From: Variovorax sp. J22P240
GTDB lineage: Bacteria; Pseudomonadota; Gammaproteobacteria; Burkholderiales; Burkholderiaceae_C
Direction: 5' to 3'
DNA: 64,000 nt
NCBI RefSeq assembly: GCF_030316855.1
Contig: NZ_JASZYR010000007.1
Coordinates: 1 to 64,000, forward strand
How positions within the stretch are numbered: the stretch's first letter is position 1; every line of letters starts with the position of its first letter. Below the pieces are notes generated by a model, which saw only the letters and a program-made list of their open reading frames with translations, did not search any database and had not been told where the DNA came from. The position numbers and the translations under genes are program-made. This document shows, in pieces, positions 17,513-24,999 of the stretch.

Positions 17513-18598
17513 ATGGCGAGCACACGAAAACGACTCGAAGCGCTGACCGCCGGGCTGTCGCTGCCGATGGAGCCGGTCAGGCCGGTGGCGCCGGCGTCGA
17601 TTCCCGAGGCGCCGGACGGTCCGGCCCCCGCGCCGGTGAACGGCGTGGAAACCAGGTTTCCACCGGCCTCTGCGGGTGGAATGCCGCCGCGCACGGGCCC
17701 GGGCCAGATGATGGCGTTCCGCGGCCAGATCCAGCAGGTCGAAGGCGAGATGGCCGCCTTGCGCGAGAAGCTGCGCCAATACGACGGCGCGCTGCCGACG
17801 CGCAAGATGGACCCGAAGACGATCCGGCCGAGCCGCTACGCGAACCGCCACCAGTCCTCCTTCGGCACCAGCGAATTTGCGGGCCTCAAGGCCGACATCG
17901 AGCACGCGGGCGGCAACGTCCAGCCCATCCTCGTGCGTCCCCTGAAGGACGAGCCGGGTCAGTTCGAGCTCGTGTTTGGCCATCGTCGCCACCAGGCCTG
18001 CCTGGAACTCGGCATCGACGTGCTGGCCTCCGTCTGGCTCGAAGAACTGGGCGACCGCGCCCTGTTCGAGATCATGGATCGCGAGAACCGCGAGCGGGCC
18101 GATCTCTCGGCGTACGAGCAGGGGATCATGTACCAGCGCGCGCTGGAGGAGCAGCTGTTCCCGACGCAGCGCCAGCTCGCCGAGGCCATCGGTGTGAGCC
18201 ACACGTGGGTCCGCAAGGCCTTGCTGGTGGCGCAGTTGCCCGAGGCCGTGGTGGAGTGCTTCCGCAGCCCGCTCGAGATCAGCTTCCGGCACGCCGAGCA
18301 GATCACCACCGCGATGGAGCAGGACCGCCGTGCGGTGCTGAAGCGCGCGGAAAAGCTGCGCGGCCACAGCCTGTCCGCACCGATCGTGGTGGCGCGCTTG
18401 CTCGACGCGAAGCCGGGCTTCGAACGCACCGAGCGCGTCGACATCGACGTTGCGGGCCACAAGCTCGGCTCGCTCGTGCGCGCCAAGTCGGGGGAGATCA
18501 CGATCACGATCGCCGCGCAGGCGGCGCTGGATCCGAACCCCGAGGCGGTCGAATCGGCCGTCGTGGCCGCGCTGCGCAAGGTTCGACATCAGGGTTGA
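17513..18598 (+). CDS. parB: Partition protein ParB
   Basis: A 361-residue centromere-binding protein. It has a low-complexity N-terminus (1-65) that should contact ParA, then a coiled stretch (QIQQVEGEMAALREKLRQ). The ParB/Srx nucleotide-binding fold follows, with QPILVRP and the CTP-contact motif GHRRHQACLELG at about 156-167. Next come the conserved ENRERADLSAYEQG at about 191-204, a helix-turn-helix (PTQRQLAEAIGVSHTWVRKALLVAQLP, about 217-243) and a C-terminal dimerisation region. The start is fixed by AGAGGAG shortly before the ATG at 17513. One palindrome copy lies inside the gene and encodes VETRFPP (45-51). A stem-loop follows directly after the stop. Confidence 0.93.
   Translation: MASTRKRLEALTAGLSLPMEPVRPVAPASIPEAPDGPAPAPVNGVETRFPPASAGGMPPRTGPGQMMAFRGQIQQVEGEMAALREKLRQYDGALPTRKMDPKTIRPSRYANRHQSSFGTSEFAGLKADIEHAGGNVQPILVRPLKDEPGQFELVFGHRRHQACLELGIDVLASVWLEELGDRALFEIMDRENRERADLSAYEQGIMYQRALEEQLFPTQRQLAEAIGVSHTWVRKALLVAQLPEAVVECFRSPLEISFRHAEQITTAMEQDRRAVLKRAEKLRGHSLSAPIVVARLLDAKPGFERTERVDIDVAGHKLGSLVRAKSGEITITIAAQAALDPNPEAVESAVVAALRKVRHQG
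17645..17663. repeat. Candidate parS palindrome, copy 5 (inside parB)
   Basis: GTGGAAACCAGGTTTCCAC lies within parB codons 45-51, in the low-complexity N-terminal linker where insertion of such a site would be tolerated. Confidence 0.7.
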
Positions 18599-18604
18599 CG
18601 GGGA

Positions 18605-18640
18605 GGGTGGGACACCGGCCAGGCGCCGGTCGTCCCACCC
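18605..18640 (+). terminator. Stem-loop after parB
   Basis: GGGTGGGAC (18605-18613) pairs with GTCCCACCC (18632-18640). Inside it ACCGGC (18614-18619) pairs with GCCGGT (18625-18630) around a 5-base loop with one bulged C. It starts 7 bases after the parB stop. No T-run follows, so termination is likely but not proven, and it may instead insulate the downstream repeats. Confidence 0.6.
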
Positions 18641-18672
18641 GAATGTGAGAGGCGTTGGGATTCAGGGTGAGG
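18641..18672 (+). repeat. Second, two-unit iteron copy downstream of parB
   Basis: GAATGTGAG (18641-18649) followed by TTGGGATTCAGGGTGAG (18655-18671) repeats the layout of the origin at 15555-15585, including GGCGTTGGGATT between the units and the same 22-bp spacing of the GTGAG ends. It lies 3 kb from the main array, directly after the parB stem-loop. Confidence 0.65.
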
Positions 18673-18994
18673 GCTCGACAGTGCTGGAGCTTTGCGCTCT
18701 AACCCCCTTTAGTGGAATAATCATCAATACTGAATTCGAGTGTTAATGGTGCCTTGTTTTCACCTGAGGTTCTTAAGTCGTTGATATGAATGAATTTTTT
18801 CCTCATCGCTGGAGCAGCGGTCTCGGGCGGGCCGGCAGCGAGGAGAGGCCGCAAGCCGGGATGTGGCACCTTCACCGTCGTGGCTCCGGGCCCCGTTGGG
18901 ACGGCCCGACCGCCCGCTCGGTGGCACGCCTTCGGCAGGCCCGGATCGCTGCGCCGGCGCCGGCCGGGCCGTCAACCCTGGGCGGGCGGTCTCG
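18673..18994. other. AT-rich island and spacer before the recombinase
   Basis: Positions about 18700-18805 are markedly AT-richer than the surroundings (AATAATCATCAATACTGAAT, GTTAATGG, TTCTTAAG, TGAATTTTTT). This could be an unwinding element tied to the second iteron copy, or a crossover region for the adjacent recombinase. No convincing gene is seen; the short frames starting near 18786 and 18790 run into antisense-like Arg/Gly-rich sequence. Confidence 0.4.
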
Positions 18995-20884
18995 GTGACG
19001 AATCGACCGCCGCGCAAGCTGCACCGCGGGCACTTTGCCTTCATGCGGGCGCTGGCCCAGGGGCTGGACGAGCGCCCCAGCTGGGATCGCTATCTGCGGC
19101 TGGAGGGCGAGCATGCCGACCTGCGCACCGTGCGGCGCACGATCGCCTGGATCCGGGACGCCTTCGCGGCCGCCGCGCGCCGCGAGCAGAAGCCGGGGAC
19201 GGCGCGCCTGATCCTGCTCGACCCGTCCGGCTACTCGGACCAGGCGCCGGCGTTGCCGAGCCTGGAGGAGTTTGCGCAAGCCCAAGGCCTGGAGGACTTT
19301 TCGGAGGCCGAGCAGATCGAGGCCTACGAGGCGGCACACGCCGGGGCCGGTGGACAAGGGCAGGGCGGTCGCTCCGGCAACGGAGGGCAGTCGTCGCGGC
19401 GCGCGCGCGTGATCGGGCGGCAGCTCGAGGCGTTGCGCTGGCTCGAGGGGCTGGTCGCGCAGGACCCGCGGCCGCTCGACGGCGTGTCGGCGTGGCTCAA
19501 TCCGGCCGTGGCCGTGCGCCTCGAACGGGCGGGGCTGGGCACGTTGTTCTCGCTGGTCGAGCGCATCAACGGTGTCGGCGCACGCTGGTGGGCGCAGGTG
19601 CCGGGCATCGGGGAGCGCAAGGCGGCGCGGATTCTCGACTGGCTGCAGGCCAACGAGGAGGTCCTGGGCGGGCTGCGGGTGGGGCGCCATGCGGCGCAGC
19701 CGCGGGCGCAACTGGCCCCGGGGGTCCTGACGAGCGTGGTGCCACCGGCGACCTCGCTCGTGCCCTACGAGAAGTTCGTGGTGCCGCGAGAGCTCGACGG
19801 CCGCGACGGACACGGTCGGGCGCCGCTGGAGGCCTGTCGCCTGGCCGCCGTCACGGACCGGGAGGCCCTGGACGCCTGGCTCTTCGCCAAGGAGCCGGAC
19901 CGGGCCGGCAGGGCGCTGTCACCGACGCAGCGCTCGTACCGCAAGGAAGCCGAACGCCTGCTGTTGTGGGCCATTCTCGAACGCGGCAAGGCCGTGTCGT
20001 CGCTGTTCGTGGAGGATGCGAGGGCTTACACCGAGTTTCTGGCCGATCCGCCGCCGAGCTGGTGCGGGCCCCGCCACCAGCAGCGCTGGTCGCCGCGCTG
20101 GCGCCCGATGGAAGGCGCGTTGTCGCCAAGCGCGCGCAAGCAGGCGCTGACCATCGTGAAAGGTCTCTTCGCGTTTCTGTGCTCGGCGCACTACGTGCGC
20201 GGCAACCCGTTCGCCGAGCTCGAGTTGCCTTCCGGGGGCCGCAAGGCACTGGGCGCGGGCCGCACGCTGAGCGCCGGGCAGTGGGCCCATCTCGACGCCT
20301 GGCTGGCGCGGCGCCGGGAAGCTGACGTCGGCCGGCGGCTGGACCGGGCGGTGCGCTGGCTTTACGAGACCGGGCTGCGTCTCGATGAAGTCACCCGGGC
20401 CACCTGCGGCGACCTCCTCCAGGTCGCGCCGTCCGAAGCCGGCATGGCGTCGGACGGGGTCTGGCAGCTGAACGTCGTGGGCAGGGGCGGGCGCTGCCGC
20501 GCGGTGCCGGTGCCCTCGGCGCTCGTCGAGGAGCTCGAGGACGAGCTCGCCCGGCAGGGCCACGACCGCAGCGTCGATGCGCCCGCCAACCGGTGCATCC
20601 CGCTGCTCGCGCGCTTCGGTCCGCAGCACCGTGGCGCGCCGCCGCCCTGGTCGGCATCGGGCTTGTACCAGGCCATCAAGGCCGCGGTCGACCAGGCCGC
20701 CCGGGAACTCGATGACGCCCAATCGCGGCAGCTGCGGGAGGCGAGCACGCACTGGCTGCGGCACTCGCACGTGGTGCATTCGCTGCAGGGCAGGGCGGGA
20801 CAGCCCCCGCTCCCGATCGAGGTGGTCCAGAAGAACGTCGGGCACGCATCGGTCGCGACGACGGCGATGTACCTGAGGACCTGA
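18995..20884 (+). CDS. Large tyrosine recombinase/integrase next to parAB
   Basis: A 629-residue phage-integrase-family protein. The C-terminal catalytic domain (about 400-629) shows the first Arg in YETGLRLDEVTRA (near 460), HWLRHSHVVH (HxxR, near 585) and NVGHASVATTAMYL with the nucleophile Tyr near 626. The N-terminal 270 residues are an accessory region with a helix-hairpin-helix-like piece (WWAQVPGIGERKAARILDWL, about 200-220), and a SAM-like core-binding domain follows (SPTQRSYRKEAERLLLWA). I prefer the GTG at 18995 because RPPRKLHRGHFAFMRALAQGLD looks like the natural start; the ATG at 19043 is an alternative. Its position beside the partition genes suggests replicon dimer resolution or integration, but this is inferred. 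Confidence 0.88.
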   Translation: MTNRPPRKLHRGHFAFMRALAQGLDERPSWDRYLRLEGEHADLRTVRRTIAWIRDAFAAAARREQKPGTARLILLDPSGYSDQAPALPSLEEFAQAQGLEDFSEAEQIEAYEAAHAGAGGQGQGGRSGNGGQSSRRARVIGRQLEALRWLEGLVAQDPRPLDGVSAWLNPAVAVRLERAGLGTLFSLVERINGVGARWWAQVPGIGERKAARILDWLQANEEVLGGLRVGRHAAQPRAQLAPGVLTSVVPPATSLVPYEKFVVPRELDGRDGHGRAPLEACRLAAVTDREALDAWLFAKEPDRAGRALSPTQRSYRKEAERLLLWAILERGKAVSSLFVEDARAYTEFLADPPPSWCGPRHQQRWSPRWRPMEGALSPSARKQALTIVKGLFAFLCSAHYVRGNPFAELELPSGGRKALGAGRTLSAGQWAHLDAWLARRREADVGRRLDRAVRWLYETGLRLDEVTRATCGDLLQVAPSEAGMASDGVWQLNVVGRGGRCRAVPVPSALVEELEDELARQGHDRSVDAPANRCIPLLARFGPQHRGAPPPWSASGLYQAIKAAVDQAARELDDAQSRQLREASTHWLRHSHVVHSLQGRAGQPPLPIEVVQKNVGHASVATTAMYLRT

Positions 20885-21012
20885 TCGAGCGCGAAGCCGC
20901 AACCGGCGCGAATCGCATCCTGTCAGACACCGCCGGGCGCGCAGGGGGTCCGACTTCCGACGCCGCGCGCGCGCTGCGCGCGCGAGACTGCATCTTTGCA
21001 GCGGGGTGGCAG

Positions 21013-21270
21013 ATGCGAACCGACCTATTTCGAGCGCTGGGGACCGACGGACGGGCGCACATCGTCTTTCGCCGGACCCAGACCTACTGGGTGAGGACCG
21101 CGTTGGGCATGGTCGAGAAGCAGCGCGAGCCCAGCTTCTACCTGGGCAACGGCGACAGGCTGGAGTGCGTGGACCGCTACGACACGTTCAGGACGCTGGC
21201 GGGGGACCTGGTGGTGCGGATCATGACCCGCCAACCCCGAAAGCGAACCCGGCGCCCGCACCACGTGTGA
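21013..21270 (+). CDS. Small hypothetical protein
   Basis: An 85-residue protein starting MRTDLFRALGTDGRAHIVFR, predicted beta-rich (TYWVRTALGMVEKQREPSFYLGNGDRLECV) and ending in a basic tail (RKRTRRPHHV). It contains no signal peptide or membrane segment. It follows the recombinase by 128 bp on the same strand. No family is recognised; composition and codon use look coding. Confidence 0.5.
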   Translation: MRTDLFRALGTDGRAHIVFRRTQTYWVRTALGMVEKQREPSFYLGNGDRLECVDRYDTFRTLAGDLVVRIMTRQPRKRTRRPHHV

Positions 21271-21325
21271 CCGCCTGCTGGGCGGCGGTCGACGGGGCGC
21301 TCGCTGCACTTCGGTCCGAACGGAG

Positions 21326-21610
21326 ATGACGGAGACGAAGATGGATGAAGACCTGCAGGCCCTGTCGCGTGATGCGCTGGCCGAGGAAGTCAGGAGGCTG
21401 AGGGCGGCCATCCGGCGGCACCGTGACGCCTCGGGTCAGGAGCTTTGCTGGCATCACCCCGACCTGTGGTCGGTGCTGCCGGAGCGGGTCGAGCCCGCCT
21501 TGAGCGTGCCGGCCTGGCCCCAGTTCATGCGCGGCTGCGTTCGATATCGTCAATCCCTGGACGAACAGGCTGCGGACGCTCCGCGCTCTGACGAGGAGTT
21601 CGGACGCTAG
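21326..21610 (+). CDS. Conserved-type hypothetical protein
   Basis: A 94-residue protein with an N-terminal helix (MDEDLQALSRDALAEEVRRL) that looks like a short coiled coil. An aromatic C-terminal half follows (CWHHPDLWSVLPE; WPQFMRGCVRYRQSLD). I recall similar small proteins next to genomic islands in proteobacteria, but I cannot assign a function. An alternative start is the ATG at 21341. It lies 55 bp after the preceding small gene on the same strand. Confidence 0.6.
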   Translation: MTETKMDEDLQALSRDALAEEVRRLRAAIRRHRDASGQELCWHHPDLWSVLPERVEPALSVPAWPQFMRGCVRYRQSLDEQAADAPRSDEEFGR

Positions 21611-21863
21611 CCAGGGCGTGAGACGCAGCGGGAGTTGCGCCGCATCGCGAGCAATATGTAGAAGAAAGTTTGACATCGGCGTGACGCGCGCTGACACTCC
21701 AGCGCGAGAGAATGGATGGCCCGGCCGCCAATGCAAGAACAAGGCAGACGGCTGAGGACGGGGGCGCAGGGTCCCGAGGGGCTCCACGCGGGAGGAGGGA
21801 TGCCGCCGCCAAGCGGCATCGGTGGGCCGTTCGTTCTCTCACTCTCACATCGAGGAGTGTTCG

Positions 21864-22721
21864 ATGCAGAAGTTCGTCAACGTCCAGACCGTCAACTTTC
21901 GGGGTGTCCCGAGCACGGAGGGCAACGATCCATTGACGGCCCTTTCGCTCGGAGATTCTGTCGTCGACATCGGCGATGGCCCGCCGGGATGGCATCACCT
22001 CCGCGCGCACGTGGGTGCCGAGGAGGTCGAGGGCTTCTGCGTGGACGGGCTCGTCGACGCCAGGATCCGGTGGACGGACAAGAAGCAGCCGACCTTGCGC
22101 GACCCGGCCTCGCCGGCGCGAGAGGCGCTGGTGGCCGCCGCCGCCGAGCAATGGCTCCTGTTCAGGAAGGGCGAGGGCAGGGAGAACGTCGAGCCGTTCA
22201 GCACCATGATCGGCAAGATGTGGAAGGCCTTTGGCAAGAACCTGACGGGCAAGAACCAGGAAGTGCCGTGGTCCGCGGTGGCCATCTCCCTCATGGTGCG
22301 CAATGCCGCGAAGTCTGTCGAGGGCTACAAGTCCTTTCCCGAATCCATCGGCCATTCGCGCTACATGTGGGATTCCATCCGGAAGGCCGCGAGCGGCGAT
22401 ACGGCGGCGCCCTTCTGGGGTGTGACGCTTTCGAAGGCCAAGCCGCAGGTGGGCGACATCATCGGCAGTTGGCGCAACACGCCGTTCAGCTTTGACCGGT
22501 TCCTGACCGCGACCAAGAACCCGGAGACGCCGTGCCATTCGGACATCGTGGTGGCGGTCGGGCCCGACCTGGTCCTGGCGATCGGCGGCAACATCAAGAA
22601 CAGCGTCTATGCGACGGGCTACCAGGTCGGCGCCGACGGCTTCCTGACTTCCAACAAGCGCGTCGACGCGAACGGCAAGGTCGTGGGCGAAGCGATCGTG
22701 CTGATGGCCAATCGCCTGTGA
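21864..22721 (+). CDS. DUF2272-type protein (putative cell-wall amidase fold)
   Basis: A 285-residue protein. The N-terminal part (about 1-65) resembles an SH3-like module (FVNVQTVNFRGVPSTEG... GWHHLRAHVG). The C-terminal half carries the DUF2272 pattern WSAVAISLMVRNA, then GHSRYMWDSIRKA, PFWGVTLSKAKPQVGDII and CHSDIVVAV. DUF2272 proteins are thought to be related to NlpC/P60-type peptidases; the Cys-His pair in CHSD is suggestive but I cannot prove activity. The start at 21864 is set by GAGGAG 7 bases upstream. No signal peptide is evident. Confidence 0.75.
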   Translation: MQKFVNVQTVNFRGVPSTEGNDPLTALSLGDSVVDIGDGPPGWHHLRAHVGAEEVEGFCVDGLVDARIRWTDKKQPTLRDPASPAREALVAAAAEQWLLFRKGEGRENVEPFSTMIGKMWKAFGKNLTGKNQEVPWSAVAISLMVRNAAKSVEGYKSFPESIGHSRYMWDSIRKAASGDTAAPFWGVTLSKAKPQVGDIIGSWRNTPFSFDRFLTATKNPETPCHSDIVVAVGPDLVLAIGGNIKNSVYATGYQVGADGFLTSNKRVDANGKVVGEAIVLMANRL

Positions 22722-22771
22722 GGCGCCGTCGGCCGGCAGCGCATCCGTTCGCCGTCTGGACGCCACGGCAC

Positions 22772-22966
22772 ATGGAAGATCCCATCGCGGCTGGCGTGAT
22801 CTTGAGCGCCGCCTTTCTGCTCGTGTATGCGTCGTGGAACGCCCCGGTGCTGCGCTGGGCGGCGATCTGCCTGGCGCTCTGGGTGCTCGTGTGGGCCATC
22901 ACCGAAGCGATACCGCTGGCGGAGGGGCGCTCCCCGCGCCATCCTCCTTCGAGCGGCGTGGCCTAG
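22772..22966 (+). CDS. Small membrane protein, unknown
   Basis: A 64-residue frame starting MEDPIAAGVILSAAFLLVYA with two hydrophobic helices (AAGVILSAAFLLVY and LRWAAICLALWVLVWAI) and a short hydrophilic tail. It lies 50 bp after the DUF2272 gene on the same strand. It has no clear ribosome binding site, so the call rests on the regular two-helix pattern. Confidence 0.45.
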   Translation: MEDPIAAGVILSAAFLLVYASWNAPVLRWAAICLALWVLVWAITEAIPLAEGRSPRHPPSSGVA

Positions 22967-23196
22967 CGCCCGGAACCGCCGCGCCGACGCGGGCCATCCG
23001 GCGCCCGCCCTGCGCGTCGAGCAGGGACAACCTCGAAGGGACCCTCGCCCAGGCCGCTTCGCGCGTCAGCGGCCTCGCATCGTGCAGTTCTTCACGGTCG
23101 GCCGCCCTGCCTGCGTGCATCCCTCAACAACGCGCAGGATGCGTCAACCGTGCGAGCGCGGGCACGATTGATGCAAGACAAGTTCCGGAGAAACCC

Positions 23197-23463
23197 ATGC
23201 TGAAAGGTCTTTCGATGCACACCCCCTCGGCGTTCGAGATCCGTTTCCAGTCGCTGTTTCATGAGGGCCGCGCATTGGCCTTCCCGTGCGACAGCCACGG
23301 CGAGGTCGATCTGGACGCGATGGGCGAGAAGGCCCGCAACAACTACCTGTTCGCGCGGGGCATGATCGGCCGCGAATACGCGATGCCTTTCGTGCAGGCG
23401 CGCGCAGCGCACGCCTGGTCGGGCAACAGCGTTGCGGTCGAGAAGGAGCTGGAGGCCCTGTGA
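23197..23463 (+). CDS. Small conserved-type hypothetical protein
   Basis: An 88-residue protein starting MLKGLSMHTPSAFEIRFQSL and containing AFPCDSHGEVDLDAMGEKAR and NNYLFARGMIGREYAMP. It appears soluble. CCGGAG upstream supports the ATG at 23197; the ATG at 23215 is possible. Function unknown. It ends 18 bp before the convergent histidine kinase gene. Confidence 0.6.
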   Translation: MLKGLSMHTPSAFEIRFQSLFHEGRALAFPCDSHGEVDLDAMGEKARNNYLFARGMIGREYAMPFVQARAAHAWSGNSVAVEKELEAL

Positions 23464-23481
23464 GCGCCTGATGCGCAGGCC

Positions 23482-24999
23482 TCACCCGGCGTTCGGGAAG
23501 TGAAAGCTGAAGGTCGTGCCGGTGGCGCGCGACGAGCTCACGCTGACGTCCCCGCCGTGCGCGAGGGCGATGGCCCGCACGATGAACAGGCCCAGCCCGA
23601 CGCTGCGCCCGGCACCCTCTCCGGGGTCGCCCCGCACCATCGGCTCGAACAGCGCAGACTGCATGTCTTGCGCAATGGGCTCGCCCCAGTTGTGGACCGA
23701 CAGGCTGGCGGTCTGGGCCTGGAGCTTCGACTCCACCGTGATCACGCTGCCCGGCTCCCCATAGGCCATCGCGTTGCCCACCAGATTCCCGAGCAGCTGG
23801 GCCACGCGGTCCGAGTCGGCCGTGCATTCGCCTTCGCCTTCGGCATGGTGAACGATGGTGCGTTCGGGAAAGGCCAGTCTCAGCTCGTCCACGATGCCCG
23901 CGACCAGGGCGTGCAGGTCAAGGCGTGCGGGTGAGACCGCGAGGCCGCGGCCCACGCGGGCGAGCGTGAAATCCAGCAGTTCCTCGATGAGGCGATGGGC
24001 GCGTTGGGCGGAGTTTGTGACATGGCCGAGCACGCGCTGCTTGCCGGGGACAGTCTCCCCATGCGCGAGCACCTTGGCGCCCGTCAGGATGGCAGACAGC
24101 GGGTTGCGCAAGTCGTGGCTCACGATGCCCACCATCTGCTCGGCGAACAGGGCCCGGTCCTGCGCCCGTGCGCGCTCCCGGGTGGCCTCCGTGACGTCGC
24201 TGAGCACGCCGACGAAATAGGCCAGCGTGCCGTCCGCGTTGAAGAAGCCATGTCCCGATGAAACGACGGTGCGTTGGACACCGTCGACGCCGTTGAGTCG
24301 GTAGCTGCAGTTCGAGACCTCGTCGGTCGGGCTCTGCGCGCAATCCATCGCGCGTCGTTCGCTGTCCCGGTCCGCGGGCTCGACCGCCGCGGCGTAGAGC
24401 GTGTCGTCGACCGGACGTGGCGTCGGGTAGCCGAGCAGTCGCGCGACATCGTCTTCGTAGCGGCGAAGACCCGTCGCGGCGTCGACGTCCCACAGGAAGA
24501 GGTTGCCGAGCCGCAGGGCCTCGCGCAGCCGGGCCTGCGTCACCTGCAGGGTGGCCTGGACCTCGCGCTCCTTGGCCACCAGTTCGTCCGCGCGCTTGCG
24601 CGCGGCAAGGAGTTCGCGCTCGTACTTGTTGCGCTCCTCGGCGACCACCATCGAGATCTCGTCGTAGCTGCCGCCCTGGGTGGCACGCCGGATGGCGTTG
24701 AGCATCATGGGAATCGTGTGCCCGTCCCGATGGCGCACGTCGAGTTTCACCTCCGACAGCGAGCCTTGCATCTGCAGGGTCGGCAGCCAGTGGGTCTGGT
24801 GGAAGATGCGACCGCCCATCGTGAAGAGCTCCTGCAGGCGCTTCTTTCCGACCAGCTCGTCGCGCTCGATGCCGAGCCACGTGCAAAACGTGGCGTTGAC
24901 CTTCAGGATCGTGCCGCTGACGCTGGTCACGAGCAGGCCCGTCGGAAACTCGTCGAACAGTCTCTCGGTGTCGGGGAGCTCAGGGACGTCGTCCTGCAT
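23482..24999 (-). CDS. PAS-PAS sensor histidine kinase
   Basis: A 505-residue soluble kinase without membrane segments. Domains: PAS-1 about 10-115 (LFDEFPTGLLVTSVSGTILK; MGGRIFHQTHWLPTLQMQGS), a coiled linker about 120-165, PAS-2 about 165-285, HisKA with phospho-acceptor His in VSHDLRNPL near 296, and an HATPase with DRVAQLLGNLVGNAMAYG and GLGLFIVRAIALAHGG. The ATG abuts the stop of the upstream RsbQ-like hydrolase gene (TGA then ATG), so the two are co-translated. The PAS-1 type resembles those found with RsbQ-type hydrolases, suggesting the hydrolase delivers or makes its ligand. No response regulator gene adjoins. Confidence 0.9.
   Translation of the reverse strand: MQDDVPELPDTERLFDEFPTGLLVTSVSGTILKVNATFCTWLGIERDELVGKKRLQELFTMGGRIFHQTHWLPTLQMQGSLSEVKLDVRHRDGHTIPMMLNAIRRATQGGSYDEISMVVAEERNKYERELLAARKRADELVAKEREVQATLQVTQARLREALRLGNLFLWDVDAATGLRRYEDDVARLLGYPTPRPVDDTLYAAAVEPADRDSERRAMDCAQSPTDEVSNCSYRLNGVDGVQRTVVSSGHGFFNADGTLAYFVGVLSDVTEATRERARAQDRALFAEQMVGIVSHDLRNPLSAILTGAKVLAHGETVPGKQRVLGHVTNSAQRAHRLIEELLDFTLARVGRGLAVSPARLDLHALVAGIVDELRLAFPERTIVHHAEGEGECTADSDRVAQLLGNLVGNAMAYGEPGSVITVESKLQAQTASLSVHNWGEPIAQDMQSALFEPMVRGDPGEGAGRSVGLGLFIVRAIALAHGGDVSVSSSRATGTTFSFHFPNAG

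Noticed and set aside
16682..18589. A 635-codon minus-strand frame over parA and parB
   Set aside because: It is antisense to clear ParA and ParB motifs; the palindromes just read through in both strands.
18790..20325. A 511-codon plus-strand frame overlapping the recombinase in another frame
   Set aside because: It is Arg/Gly/Ala-rich without motifs, whereas the overlapping frame encodes a complete tyrosine recombinase.
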